From Paracoccaceae bacterium (GTDB lineage: Bacteria > Pseudomonadota > Alphaproteobacteria > Rhodobacterales > Rhodobacteraceae): a stretch of DNA of 12,485 bases. Position 1 is the stretch's first letter; each line of letters starts with the position of its first letter. Shown one piece after another: positions 1 to 6,262 of this stretch. The notes under the pieces were generated by a model that worked only from the letters and a program-made list of their open reading frames with translations, did not search any database and was not told the DNA's origin. The DNA lies in NCBI GenBank assembly GCA_024304875.1, contig JAMWZF010000031.1, positions 1-12,485 on the forward strand, written 5' to 3'. A program made the position numbers and the translations under genes.

Positions 1-850
1 CCTGCCGGGGCCGGGCGAAGCCGTTCATCGCCGCGGCGGCGATCTCCGAGGGGTCCGGTCCCCTGACGGGGCGCGGCGCTGCGGGGGCCGGCTTCGCGGC
101 AGGCGCGGCAGGCTTGCCCACCTTCGCCCCGGACGCTGTGCCGCCCCCGCCAAGGTAGGCCTTTTGCACCGCCGGGTCCGACCGCAGGGCCTCGGCGCTG
201 TCCTGATGCACGATGCGGGTGTTCTCCAGCAGATACCCCCGGTCCGCGATGGCCAGGCTCGCCCGCGCGTTCTGTTCCACCAGCAGGATCCCGATGCCGG
301 TGTCCCGCACGGCGCGCAGGCTCTGGAACAGCTCCTTCGACAAGAGCGGCGACAACCCCAGCGATGGCTCGTCCAAAGTCAGTAGCGAGGGGTTCGACAT
401 CATCGCCCGCCCGATGGCGACCATCTGCTGCTCGCCCCCCGACATGGTGCGCACCTGCTGGCCGCGCCGCTCGCCCAGCTTGGGGAACAGCGACAGGACC
501 CGGGCGAGGTTGCCCGCCTCCTCGTCCCGCGCACGCTCGGAATAGGCGCCGAGGGTCAGGTTCTCCTGCACCGTCAGGTCGCCGAAGACGCCGCGCCCCT
601 CGGGAACCATGGCGATGCCGGCCTCCACGATGCGGTGGGGCGGACGGCCGATCAGCTCCTCCCCGTCGAGGGTGGCCGAGCCGGTCACATGCCCCTCGCA
701 GATGCCCGAGACGGCCTTGAGCAGGGTCGACTTGCCCGCCCCGTTCGCGCCGAGGATCACCACGATCTCGCCCCGCTTCACGTCCAGCGACGCACCGCTG
801 AGGGCGGGATGCTTGCCGTAGGCGACAGAGAGGTCCCGGATCTCAAGCAT
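1..850 (-). CDS. livF: Branched-chain amino acid-type ABC transporter ATPase LivF (3' end cut by window edge)
   Basis: This is one of the two cytoplasmic ATPases of a HAAT-family (LivFGHMK) importer; ATP hydrolysis drives transport through LivH/LivM. The frame is open from the ATG at 850-848 to the window edge (283 codons, no stop). Visible motifs are Walker A GANGAGKST near residues 36-44, the Q-loop region, a canonical signature MSGGEQQ at 136-142, and Walker B LLTLDEPSLGL near 158-168. The normal LivF core ends at about residue 231 (AYLGG). The reading frame continues for at least 50 more residues as an Ala/Pro/Lys-rich linker (GKPAAPAAKPAPAAPRP), then DPSEIAAAAMNGFARPRQ, and leaves the window. 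Typical LivF proteins are about 235 residues, so the tail is extra. The start overlaps the livG stop by 8 bases (ATGCTTGA), and GGGAG lies upstream. Family assignment is firm; what the tail is remains unknown. Confidence 0.93.
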   Translation of the reverse strand, partial: MLEIRDLSVAYGKHPALSGASLDVKRGEIVVILGANGAGKSTLLKAVSGICEGHVTGSATLDGEELIGRPPHRIVEAGIAMVPEGRGVFGDLTVQENLTLGAYSERARDEEAGNLARVLSLFPKLGERRGQQVRTMSGGEQQMVAIGRAMMSNPSLLTLDEPSLGLSPLLSKELFQSLRAVRDTGIGILLVEQNARASLAIADRGYLLENTRIVHQDSAEALRSDPAVQKAYLGGGGTASGAKVGKPAAPAAKPAPAAPRPVRGPDPSEIAAAAMNGFARPRQ

Positions 851-1580
851 CCTCGTCTCCCAGGTAGGCGCGGATCACCTCCGGGTCGGACAGGACGTCG
901 GACACCCCGCCCTCGGCGATCTTGGTGCCCGAGGCCATGACCACGCAGCGGTCGCAGAGCGAGCGGATCGCGTCCATCACGTGCTCCACCAGGATCACGG
1001 TCCGGCCCTCGTCCCGCAGGGACCGGATCAGGGCGATCCCTTCCTCCAGCTCGGTCGGGTTCAGCCCCGCCAGCCATTCGTCGAGAAGCAGCACCTTGGG
1101 GTCCGAGGCCAGCACGCGGGCCAGTTCCACGCGCTTGGTGTCGATGTAGGTCAGCTGCCCCACACGCAGGTGCCCCCGTCTGGCAAGGCCCACCCGCTCC
1201 AGCATCGCCTCGGCATGGGCCGTCGCCTCGCCCCCCCAACGGCGGCGGTGGCCGAAGACGGCGCCGGCCATGACGTTCTCGGCCACGGTCATCGACGGCA
1301 GCAGGCGGACCAGCTGGAAGGTGCGGGAAATGCCCCGCCGGGCGATGTCCTGCGCGGGCAGTTCGGTGATCGGCGTGCCGCGCAGGGAAATGGTCCCGGC
1401 GGTCGGGTGCAAGGCCCCCGAGATCAGGTTCAGCGTCGTCGACTTGCCCGACCCGTTCGGCCCGATGAGGCCCAGCACCTCGTGCTCGGCCACGTCGAAA
1501 TCCATCGCGTTCACCGCGACCAGCCCGCCGAAGCGCTTGGTCACGCCGCGCAGGGCGAGGACAGGGGACTGCGCCCTCAT
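843..1580 (-). CDS. livG: Branched-chain amino acid-type ABC transporter ATPase LivG
   Basis: This 245-residue protein is the partner ATPase of LivF, in the usual length range for LivG. Visible are Walker A GPNGSGKST at 40-48, the Q-loop in ISRTFQLVRLLP at 84-95, Walker B VLLLDE at 163-168, and the H-loop VILVEH near 196-201. Its ABC signature is degenerate: LTYIDTKRVELAR (143-155) stands where LSYGQQRRLEIAR is usual, and Trp169 stands where DEP is expected (DEWLAGLNP). From memory, a LivG branch with LT..(D/E)..R and DEVMAGLNP exists, so this may be a subfamily trait rather than damage. The start ATG at 1580-1578 overlaps the livM stop (ATGA), implying translational coupling. An in-frame reading extends much further upstream, but those residues lie antisense-like within livM and match nothing. 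Substrate is not determined by this subunit. Confidence 0.94.
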   Translation of the reverse strand: MRAQSPVLALRGVTKRFGGLVAVNAMDFDVAEHEVLGLIGPNGSGKSTTLNLISGALHPTAGTISLRGTPITELPAQDIARRGISRTFQLVRLLPSMTVAENVMAGAVFGHRRRWGGEATAHAEAMLERVGLARRGHLRVGQLTYIDTKRVELARVLASDPKVLLLDEWLAGLNPTELEEGIALIRSLRDEGRTVILVEHVMDAIRSLCDRCVVMASGTKIAEGGVSDVLSDPEVIRAYLGDEDA

Positions 1581-2509
1581 GCCTGCGCCTCCCGGCCCCG
1601 ATGGCGGGTATCCTCGATCAGCCCGACGAAGCCGCGGGGCAGCAGGTAGACGATGACGAGGAAGCTGACACCGAGAAGCAGCGTCGTCTGGTTCGGGAAG
1701 GAGGCCGAGATCGCCTCCCAGATTATGGTGAAGGGGATCACCCCGACCAGCGGCCCCCAGAGCCTCCCGGTCCCGCCCAGAAGGGCCATGATGACCACCT
1801 GGAACGACAGCATCGGCGTGAAGGCCAGCATCGGCTCGATATAGACATAGCGCGGCGCGAGGATCGCCCCGGCGATGGCGGCGGCGGCACCGGGCACCAT
1901 GAACAGCAGCACCTTGGCCCGCGCGGTGTGGATGCCGGAATGGCGCGCCACCTCCTCGTCGTCGCCGATGATGCGCAGGGCGAACCCGAGCCGTGAGCGC
2001 CCGATCAGCCAGCCGGTGAGAAAGACGAGGGCGGCAAGGCCCACGAGCTGCCAGTAGATGTGGCTCTCGGTGATCGAGGTGAGGACATAGATGCCGCGCT
2101 GGCCGGTCAGGTTCTGCACCCAGGTGATGATCTGGCGGATGAACTCGGCCAAGCCGAGGGTGAAGATCACGAAGTAGACGCCCGAGAGCCGCAGCGTCGC
2201 CAGCCCCGCCAGCGCCGCCAGCACCGCGCCGAGGACGCCCGCGATGGGCAGCAGCGTCCAGTAGGGCAGCACCTCGATCCCGTAGCCGACCGTGTAGGTG
2301 CCGACCCCGAAGAAGGCGGCGGTGGCGAGCGAGATGTAATGCGTGGGCCCCGAGAACAGCGCCCATGAGGTCGCGAGGACGGCGTACATCGCGATGGTGA
2401 CGCCGATGCTGAGCCAGTAGCCCTGAGTCAGGAACGGCAGGCAGCAGACCACCGCGATCAGCAGGGCAGAGAGGCCGAGGGCGTTCCAGTCACGGTTGGT
2501 CAGCCTCAT
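1577..2509 (-). CDS. livM: Branched-chain amino acid-type ABC transporter permease LivM
   Basis: This 310-residue inner-membrane permease of the HAAT family pairs with LivH. It opens with a short cytoplasmic MRLTNRDWN and then alternating hydrophobic segments over most of its length. Family hallmarks are ALFSGPTHYISLATAAFFGVGTY near residues 50-72, the EAA-like cytoplasmic loop around RSRLGFALRIIGDDEEVARHSGI (which contacts the ATPases), and GGTGRLWGPLVGVIPF near 245-260. The usual ...GQxSLGHAAFFG... pattern reads GPTHYISLATAAFFG here, a mild variation. Start and stop both overlap neighbours by ATGA (2509-2506 with livH, 1580-1577 with livG). It lacks a long N-terminal extension, unlike E. 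coli LivM (about 425 residues), which is common outside enterobacteria. Specific substrate cannot be read from it. Confidence 0.94.
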   Translation of the reverse strand: MRLTNRDWNALGLSALLIAVVCCLPFLTQGYWLSIGVTIAMYAVLATSWALFSGPTHYISLATAAFFGVGTYTVGYGIEVLPYWTLLPIAGVLGAVLAALAGLATLRLSGVYFVIFTLGLAEFIRQIITWVQNLTGQRGIYVLTSITESHIYWQLVGLAALVFLTGWLIGRSRLGFALRIIGDDEEVARHSGIHTARAKVLLFMVPGAAAAIAGAILAPRYVYIEPMLAFTPMLSFQVVIMALLGGTGRLWGPLVGVIPFTIIWEAISASFPNQTTLLLGVSFLVIVYLLPRGFVGLIEDTRHRGREAQA

Positions 2510-3372
2510 GTCTGCGCCCTCCCGAACAGGCCTTGCGGCCGGACCAGCAGGATGAGGACGAAGAGGAGGTAGGCCGCCGCGAGGGTCAGACCGGGGTCGA
2601 TGACCGAGGCCACGAAGGTCTCGAGCAGGCCGAGCAGCAGCGCGGCGACGATGGTGCCGCGCACGTCGCCGACGCCGCCCATGATGACGATGACGAGCGC
2701 CTTGAGAGTGAAGAGCACGCCGGTGGAGGCATCCAGCGTCACGAAGGTCGAGATCAGCGCGCCGCCGGTCGCGGTGACGGTTCCGCCAAGGGCGAAGGAG
2801 AGGGCAGCCAGCCGGCGCACGTCGATACCGACGAGGCGGGCGCTGGCCGGGGCCACGGAAATGGCGCGGATCGACAGCCCGGCCCGCGACTGCGTCAGCC
2901 AGAGCCAGAGCGCGCCGCAGATCACCACGGCGGCACAGAAGGCGACGATCCGGTTCGCGCCGTAGGTGTCGCCCAGCAGCGAGACCGGGAAGGACAGGTA
3001 GGAATAGCTGAAGTAGTCGCCGCCGAAGACCGCCAGCATCAGGCCCACCGCGACGAAGGACAGGCCGAAGGTGGTCAGGATCGAATCCACCTCCAGCTGG
3101 CCGCGCGATTTCGCCCGCGCGACGAGGGGGCGCAGGAAGACGACGTAGATCAGCCAGTTCAGCACGAAGGCCACAGGCGCGACGATGAAGACGGTGAGCA
3201 GGGGAGAGACCTGGGCCGCGGTATAGAACCAGAAGGCCGCGAAGCCGCCCGCGACCAGCATCTCGCCGTTGGCGAGGTTCATGATCCGCGCCATGCCGTA
3301 TTGCAGGTTCAGCCCCATCGCGACCAGCGCGTAGAGGCCGCCCAGCAACAGGCCCGTGACGATCACGTCCAT
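2506..3372 (-). CDS. livH: Branched-chain amino acid-type ABC transporter permease LivH
   Basis: This 288-residue hydrophobic inner-membrane permease partners LivM. The N-terminus VIVTGLLLGGLYALVAMGLN and then YGMARIMNLANGEMLVAGGF (about residues 25-44) match the LivH pattern (LNxAhGexhhhGay). The cytoplasmic coupling segment is near LTQSRAGLSIRAISVAPASARLVGID (about 160-184), and MGGVGDVRGTIVAALLLGL near 230-249 is the conserved late loop and helix. GGAG sits six bases before the ATG at 3372-3370. The gene follows the binding-protein gene by 73 bases, the only real gap in the operon, and that gap contains a stem-loop. Its stop overlaps the livM start (ATGA). Likely role: half of the transmembrane pathway for the ligand delivered by the binding protein encoded at 3447-4640. 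Confidence 0.94.
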   Translation of the reverse strand: MDVIVTGLLLGGLYALVAMGLNLQYGMARIMNLANGEMLVAGGFAAFWFYTAAQVSPLLTVFIVAPVAFVLNWLIYVVFLRPLVARAKSRGQLEVDSILTTFGLSFVAVGLMLAVFGGDYFSYSYLSFPVSLLGDTYGANRIVAFCAAVVICGALWLWLTQSRAGLSIRAISVAPASARLVGIDVRRLAALSFALGGTVTATGGALISTFVTLDASTGVLFTLKALVIVIMGGVGDVRGTIVAALLLGLLETFVASVIDPGLTLAAAYLLFVLILLVRPQGLFGRAQT

Positions 3373-3407
3373 CGAATGCTCCGGTTCTTCAGGTCTTCGA
3401 AAAGGGG

Positions 3408-3431
3408 CCGCGCCCCGAAGGCGGGACGCGG
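3408..3431 (-). other. GC-rich stem-loop between the binding-protein gene and livH
   Basis: On the minus strand this reads CCGCGTCCC, loop GCCTTC, GGGGCGCGG: a nine-pair stem including one U-G pair. It begins 15 bases after the binding-protein stop. No T-run follows, so it is unlikely to be a complete intrinsic terminator. Such intra-operon hairpins commonly protect the 3' end of the upstream mRNA or cause partial termination, giving more binding protein than permease. The structure is directly visible; the role is inferred. Confidence 0.6.
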
Positions 3432-3446
3432 CAGTGGGTCAGACGA

Positions 3447-4640
3447 TCAGTTCCAGCCGTCCTTCGGCTGCACCTCGACGGCGCCTTCGCGCCCCGTGGA
3501 GGCGACGCCCTTGAACACGCCGTCCTGCCACTGGCCGACGGTCCAGAAGGAGGTGTTGTTGTTGTTCTCGTCGAACTCCAGCGTGCCGATCACGGTCTCG
3601 AAGCTGTTGTCCTTGATGTGCTGGATGATCGCCTCGTTGTCGAAGCTGCCGACCGCCTCGATCGACTGCTCGAGCACCTGGAAGGACGAATAGACCATGG
3701 CCGAGGCCCAGTAGTCGGGCGCGGCGCCGGTGACTTCCAGATGCCGGGCGGCGTAGTCCTGGAAGGCCTCGCCGTCGGCATTGACGCCGCCGATGCCGAG
3801 GACGCCCTCGGCCTGCTCGCCGAAGCGCTCGTAATAGGCCGGGAAGGCGGTGGCGACGGCGGTGAAGAAGGCGCCGACCTGAAGGTCCTCGACGATCGCC
3901 TGCTCGGTCAGGGCAAAGGTGTCGGGCGGGTAGGACCAGGCGATGAAGGCATCGGGCTCCGCCGCGGCGGCAGCCTTCATCACCGGCGACAGGTCCTGGC
4001 TGCCGAGGGGGTAGGAGGTCTCGTAGACCAGCTCGAAGCCGGCGGCCTCGAAGGCCGGCTTGGCCGCGCCCATCAGCTCGATCCCGAAGGCGTCCGCGAC
4101 GTTCACCATCGCCAGCCGGTTGCCGATCGTGCCCTCGTCGCGCAGGGCGGTGAAGGCTTCGACCACGCCGTCCACGATCGGCACCGCGCCGCCGAGGGTG
4201 ATGAAGACGTTCGGGAATTGCTGGCTCAGCTCGTCCGCCTTGTCGGTGGTGGCGGTCGAGGTGACCATCGGCAGGCCGAGGCGGTTGTAGATCGGCGCCG
4301 CGGCAAGGTTGAGGCCGGTGGAGTAGGGCGGCAGCACGATCTGCGCGCCGTCCTGGTTCACCAGCCGCTGCACGGCCTGGATCGTCTGGCCGGCGTTGGT
4401 CTGGTCGTCGTATTCCACGACCTCCAGCATGTAGCGGGTGCCGCCCACGTCGAGGCCGCCGCGCGCGTTCACGTCATGCACCCAAAGCTGGACGTTGGGC
4501 CAGTAGCTGACCGCCGCGCCGCCGGCGAGCGGGCCGGTCTTCGGCGCCACGGCCCCGACGATCAGCGTCTCCTGCGCGGTGGCGGGGACGGCGGCGGCGA
4601 TGGATGCCGCGGCAAGCCAGGTGAATGTTCTGCGTTTCAT
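3447..4640 (-). CDS. Periplasmic substrate-binding protein of a HAAT (Liv-type) ABC transporter
   Basis: This 397-residue type I periplasmic binding protein captures the transporter's ligand. The signal peptide MKRRTFTWLAAASIAAAVPATA is probably cut after Ala22 (ATA|QE), with no lipobox. The mature start ETLIVGAVAPKTGPLAGGAA (24-43) and later ARGGLDVGG, EVVEYDDQTNAGQTIQAVQRLV and IVLPPYSTGL are the usual LivJ/LivK-like first-lobe motifs. The ATG at 4640-4638 is chosen because a strong AGGGAGGAAG lies just upstream and it gives a clean signal peptide; an in-frame extension up to 4859 would bury that peptide. The start overlaps the dehydrogenase stop by ATGA. The neighbouring aromatic-type dehydrogenase and HpaA/PobR-like regulator suggest an aromatic or related ligand rather than leucine; binding-protein families of this kind carry amino acids, amides, urea and aromatic acids. 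Substrate is an inference. Confidence 0.92.
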   Translation of the reverse strand: MKRRTFTWLAAASIAAAVPATAQETLIVGAVAPKTGPLAGGAAVSYWPNVQLWVHDVNARGGLDVGGTRYMLEVVEYDDQTNAGQTIQAVQRLVNQDGAQIVLPPYSTGLNLAAAPIYNRLGLPMVTSTATTDKADELSQQFPNVFITLGGAVPIVDGVVEAFTALRDEGTIGNRLAMVNVADAFGIELMGAAKPAFEAAGFELVYETSYPLGSQDLSPVMKAAAAAEPDAFIAWSYPPDTFALTEQAIVEDLQVGAFFTAVATAFPAYYERFGEQAEGVLGIGGVNADGEAFQDYAARHLEVTGAAPDYWASAMVYSSFQVLEQSIEAVGSFDNEAIIQHIKDNSFETVIGTLEFDENNNNTSFWTVGQWQDGVFKGVASTGREGAVEVQPKDGWN

Positions 4641-6130
4641 GTCTCTTCCTCCCTTGGTGGTTCGTGGGTCGGCCCCGGGTCGATCCCCGGGCCTAGGCGG
4701 TCGGTCGGGCGCGCCCGTTCCGTCCGCCATTGCAGTTCGGTGAACTCCTCCACCGCGGCATGGCCACCGAACCTGCCATAGCCGCTGGCCTTCATGCCCC
4801 CGAAGGGCATGGCGGGGTCGTCGTAGACGGTGGACCCGTTGACGTGGACGAGGCCGCATTCGATCCGGGCCGCGACGGCGCGGGCGACGGCGAGGTCGGT
4901 GCCGAAGACCGCCGCCGCCAGGCCGAACTCGGTGTCGTTGGCGACGGTGACCGCCTCCTCGGCATCGGCGGCGCGGATCACGCCGACGACGGGGCCAAAG
5001 ACCTCCTCGTCGTGCAGGCGCATGCCGAAGCCGACGTGGTCCAGCACGGTCGGCTGCATCGCCGTGCCCGCGCTCTCGCCCCCCGTCACCAGCACCGCGC
5101 CGCGCGCGAGCGCGTCGTCCACCAGCGCCCGCAGCCGCTGCACCGCGTCGAGGCCGATGACCGCGCCCAGGGGACCGGCACCGCGCAGATCGCCGCGCAG
5201 CCGCTCGGCCTCGGCCCTGAGCGCGGCGACGAAGGCATCCGCGACGGGTTCCTCCACCACGATCCGGTCCGCCGACATGCAGATCTGGCCCTGGTTGAAG
5301 AAGGCGGCATGGGCCACGGCGCGTGCGGTTGCCACCGGGTCGGCGTCGCGCAGGACGATGATCGTGCCCTTGCCCGACAGCTCCAGCAGGCTCTTCTTGA
5401 GGTGCCGGGCCGCCATCATCGCGATCTCGCGGCCAACGCGGGTGGAGCCGGTGAAGTTCACCCGGCGGACGGCCGGATGGGCGATCAGCGCCTCGACAAC
5501 GTCATGGGCGGCCTCGGGCGCGGTGCCGACGTAGTTCAGGACCCCGTCTGGCAGGCCCGCGCCGATCATCGTGCGGGCGACGATCTCGTGGGTCTTGGGG
5601 CAAAGCTCGGACCCCTTGAGGACCACGGTATTGCCGAGGGCCAGCGGCGCGGCGACGGCGCGGACCGCCAGCGTGACCGCCGCGTTCCAGGGCGCAAGGC
5701 CAAGGATGACGCCGGCGGGGCGGCGCTCGACCAGGTAGGACAGTCCGTCCGGCGCCGGGGCCGGGCGGGCGCCGATGGCGTCGGTCAAGGTCGCCGCCTG
5801 GGTCAGGATGGACTGCGCCACCTCCACGTTGAAGCGGACCCAGTCCGGCGCGGCGCCAAGTTCGGCATGGGCGACCTCGACTAGCTCGGACCGGGCGGCG
5901 GCCAGCATCTCGGCGGCGCGCACCAGGCAGGCGCTGCGCTCTCTCGCCGGGGTGCGCGACCAGTCATGGAAGGCCCCGGCGGCGGCATCGGCGGCGTGTT
6001 CGGCCTCGGCGACCCCGAAGGCCGCGGCGCGGGTGACCACCGCTCCGGTCAGCGTGTCACGCCGCTCGAATCCGGCGACGGCCGGTTCCGCAACGGATGC
6101 TCCGCCGATGATGCCGTTGGCAATGAACAA
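4637..6130 (-). CDS. NAD(P)-dependent aldehyde dehydrogenase, benzaldehyde/vanillin dehydrogenase type
   Basis: This cytoplasmic enzyme oxidises an aldehyde to its carboxylate. The full ALDH fold is present. Numbering from the TTG start, LAPWN is at 145-149, VVLKGSELCP at 169-178, the FTGSTRVG nucleotide motif near 226-233, LELSGK at 249-254 with the general-base Glu250, NQGQICMS with nucleophile Cys284, and EEVFGPV near 375-381. The segments FERRDTLTG, LVERRPAGVILGLAPWN and NQGQICMS resemble vanillin/salicylaldehyde dehydrogenases. The usual LELGGK is LELSGK here. The start is uncertain: TTG at 6130-6128 has GGGGAG six bases upstream (497 residues), while an in-frame GTG at 6166 has GGGGAGG only one base away (509 residues). 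A Pro/Arg-rich tail of about 20 residues follows WRTE and carries the ribosome site of the next gene. First gene of the operon; exact aldehyde unknown. Confidence 0.92.
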   Translation of the reverse strand: MFIANGIIGGASVAEPAVAGFERRDTLTGAVVTRAAAFGVAEAEHAADAAAGAFHDWSRTPARERSACLVRAAEMLAAARSELVEVAHAELGAAPDWVRFNVEVAQSILTQAATLTDAIGARPAPAPDGLSYLVERRPAGVILGLAPWNAAVTLAVRAVAAPLALGNTVVLKGSELCPKTHEIVARTMIGAGLPDGVLNYVGTAPEAAHDVVEALIAHPAVRRVNFTGSTRVGREIAMMAARHLKKSLLELSGKGTIIVLRDADPVATARAVAHAAFFNQGQICMSADRIVVEEPVADAFVAALRAEAERLRGDLRGAGPLGAVIGLDAVQRLRALVDDALARGAVLVTGGESAGTAMQPTVLDHVGFGMRLHDEEVFGPVVGVIRAADAEEAVTVANDTEFGLAAAVFGTDLAVARAVAARIECGLVHVNGSTVYDDPAMPFGGMKASGYGRFGGHAAVEEFTELQWRTERARPTDRLGPGIDPGPTHEPPREEET

Positions 6131-6189
6131 GGCGCTCTCCCCAGACGCTTTGCGGCAGCGCGGCACGCCTCCCCGCGGCCGCTTCGGCG

Positions 6190-6218
6190 ACTGTCCGCTT
6201 GACGAGGGGTGAAGTAAA
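6190..6218 (-). promoter_or_regulatory. Possible promoter of the dehydrogenase-liv operon
   Basis: On the minus strand, TTTACT (6218-6213) and GACAGT (6195-6190) are separated by 17 bases, resembling a weak sigma-70 promoter (4/6 and 3/6 matches). The -35-like box abuts the proximal half of the direct repeat at 6217-6253, which is how AraC-type activators usually sit on weak promoters. It would put the transcript start near 6183, leaving a leader before the TTG at 6130 but almost none before the GTG at 6166. Matches are weak, so this is a suggestion only. Confidence 0.25.
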
Positions 6219-6253
6219 TGGCGCTGTGTGGGGGTTGATTGGCCGTTTGTGGG
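6217..6253. promoter_or_regulatory. Putative AraC-family operator: 16-base direct repeat with 21-base spacing
   Basis: On the plus strand AATGGCGCTGTGTGGG (6217-6232) and ATTGGCCGTTTGTGGG (6238-6253) agree at 12 of 16 positions, and their starts are exactly 21 bases apart, two helical turns. Tandem half-sites at this spacing are typical of AraC-family activators, whose two HTH motifs contact successive major grooves. The repeat lies between the AraC-type gene (start 6263) and the dehydrogenase operon, so it could serve both activation and self-control. The repeat is seen; binding is inferred. Confidence 0.5.
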
Positions 6254-6262
6254 AAAACCGAC

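Noticed and set aside
1581..2366. In-frame extension of livG far upstream, giving a 507-residue protein
   Set aside because: The extra residues are an out-of-frame reading of livM; LivG is normally about 245-255 residues and its ATG overlaps the livM stop.
4641..4859. In-frame extension of the Liv-type binding protein by 73 residues
   Set aside because: It lies inside the dehydrogenase coding sequence and would hide the clean signal peptide; the ATG at 4640 has a strong ribosome site.
3618..5884. Two long plus-strand frames (3618-4781 and 4730-5884) antisense to the Liv-type binding-protein and dehydrogenase genes
   Set aside because: No domain or credible ribosome site; both mirror well-identified minus-strand genes.
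6218..6238. Six-codon open frame (MALCGG) ahead of the AraC gene, a possible leader peptide
   Set aside because: Too short to judge, no codon run suggesting attenuation, and it overlaps the putative operator repeat, which explains the sequence better.
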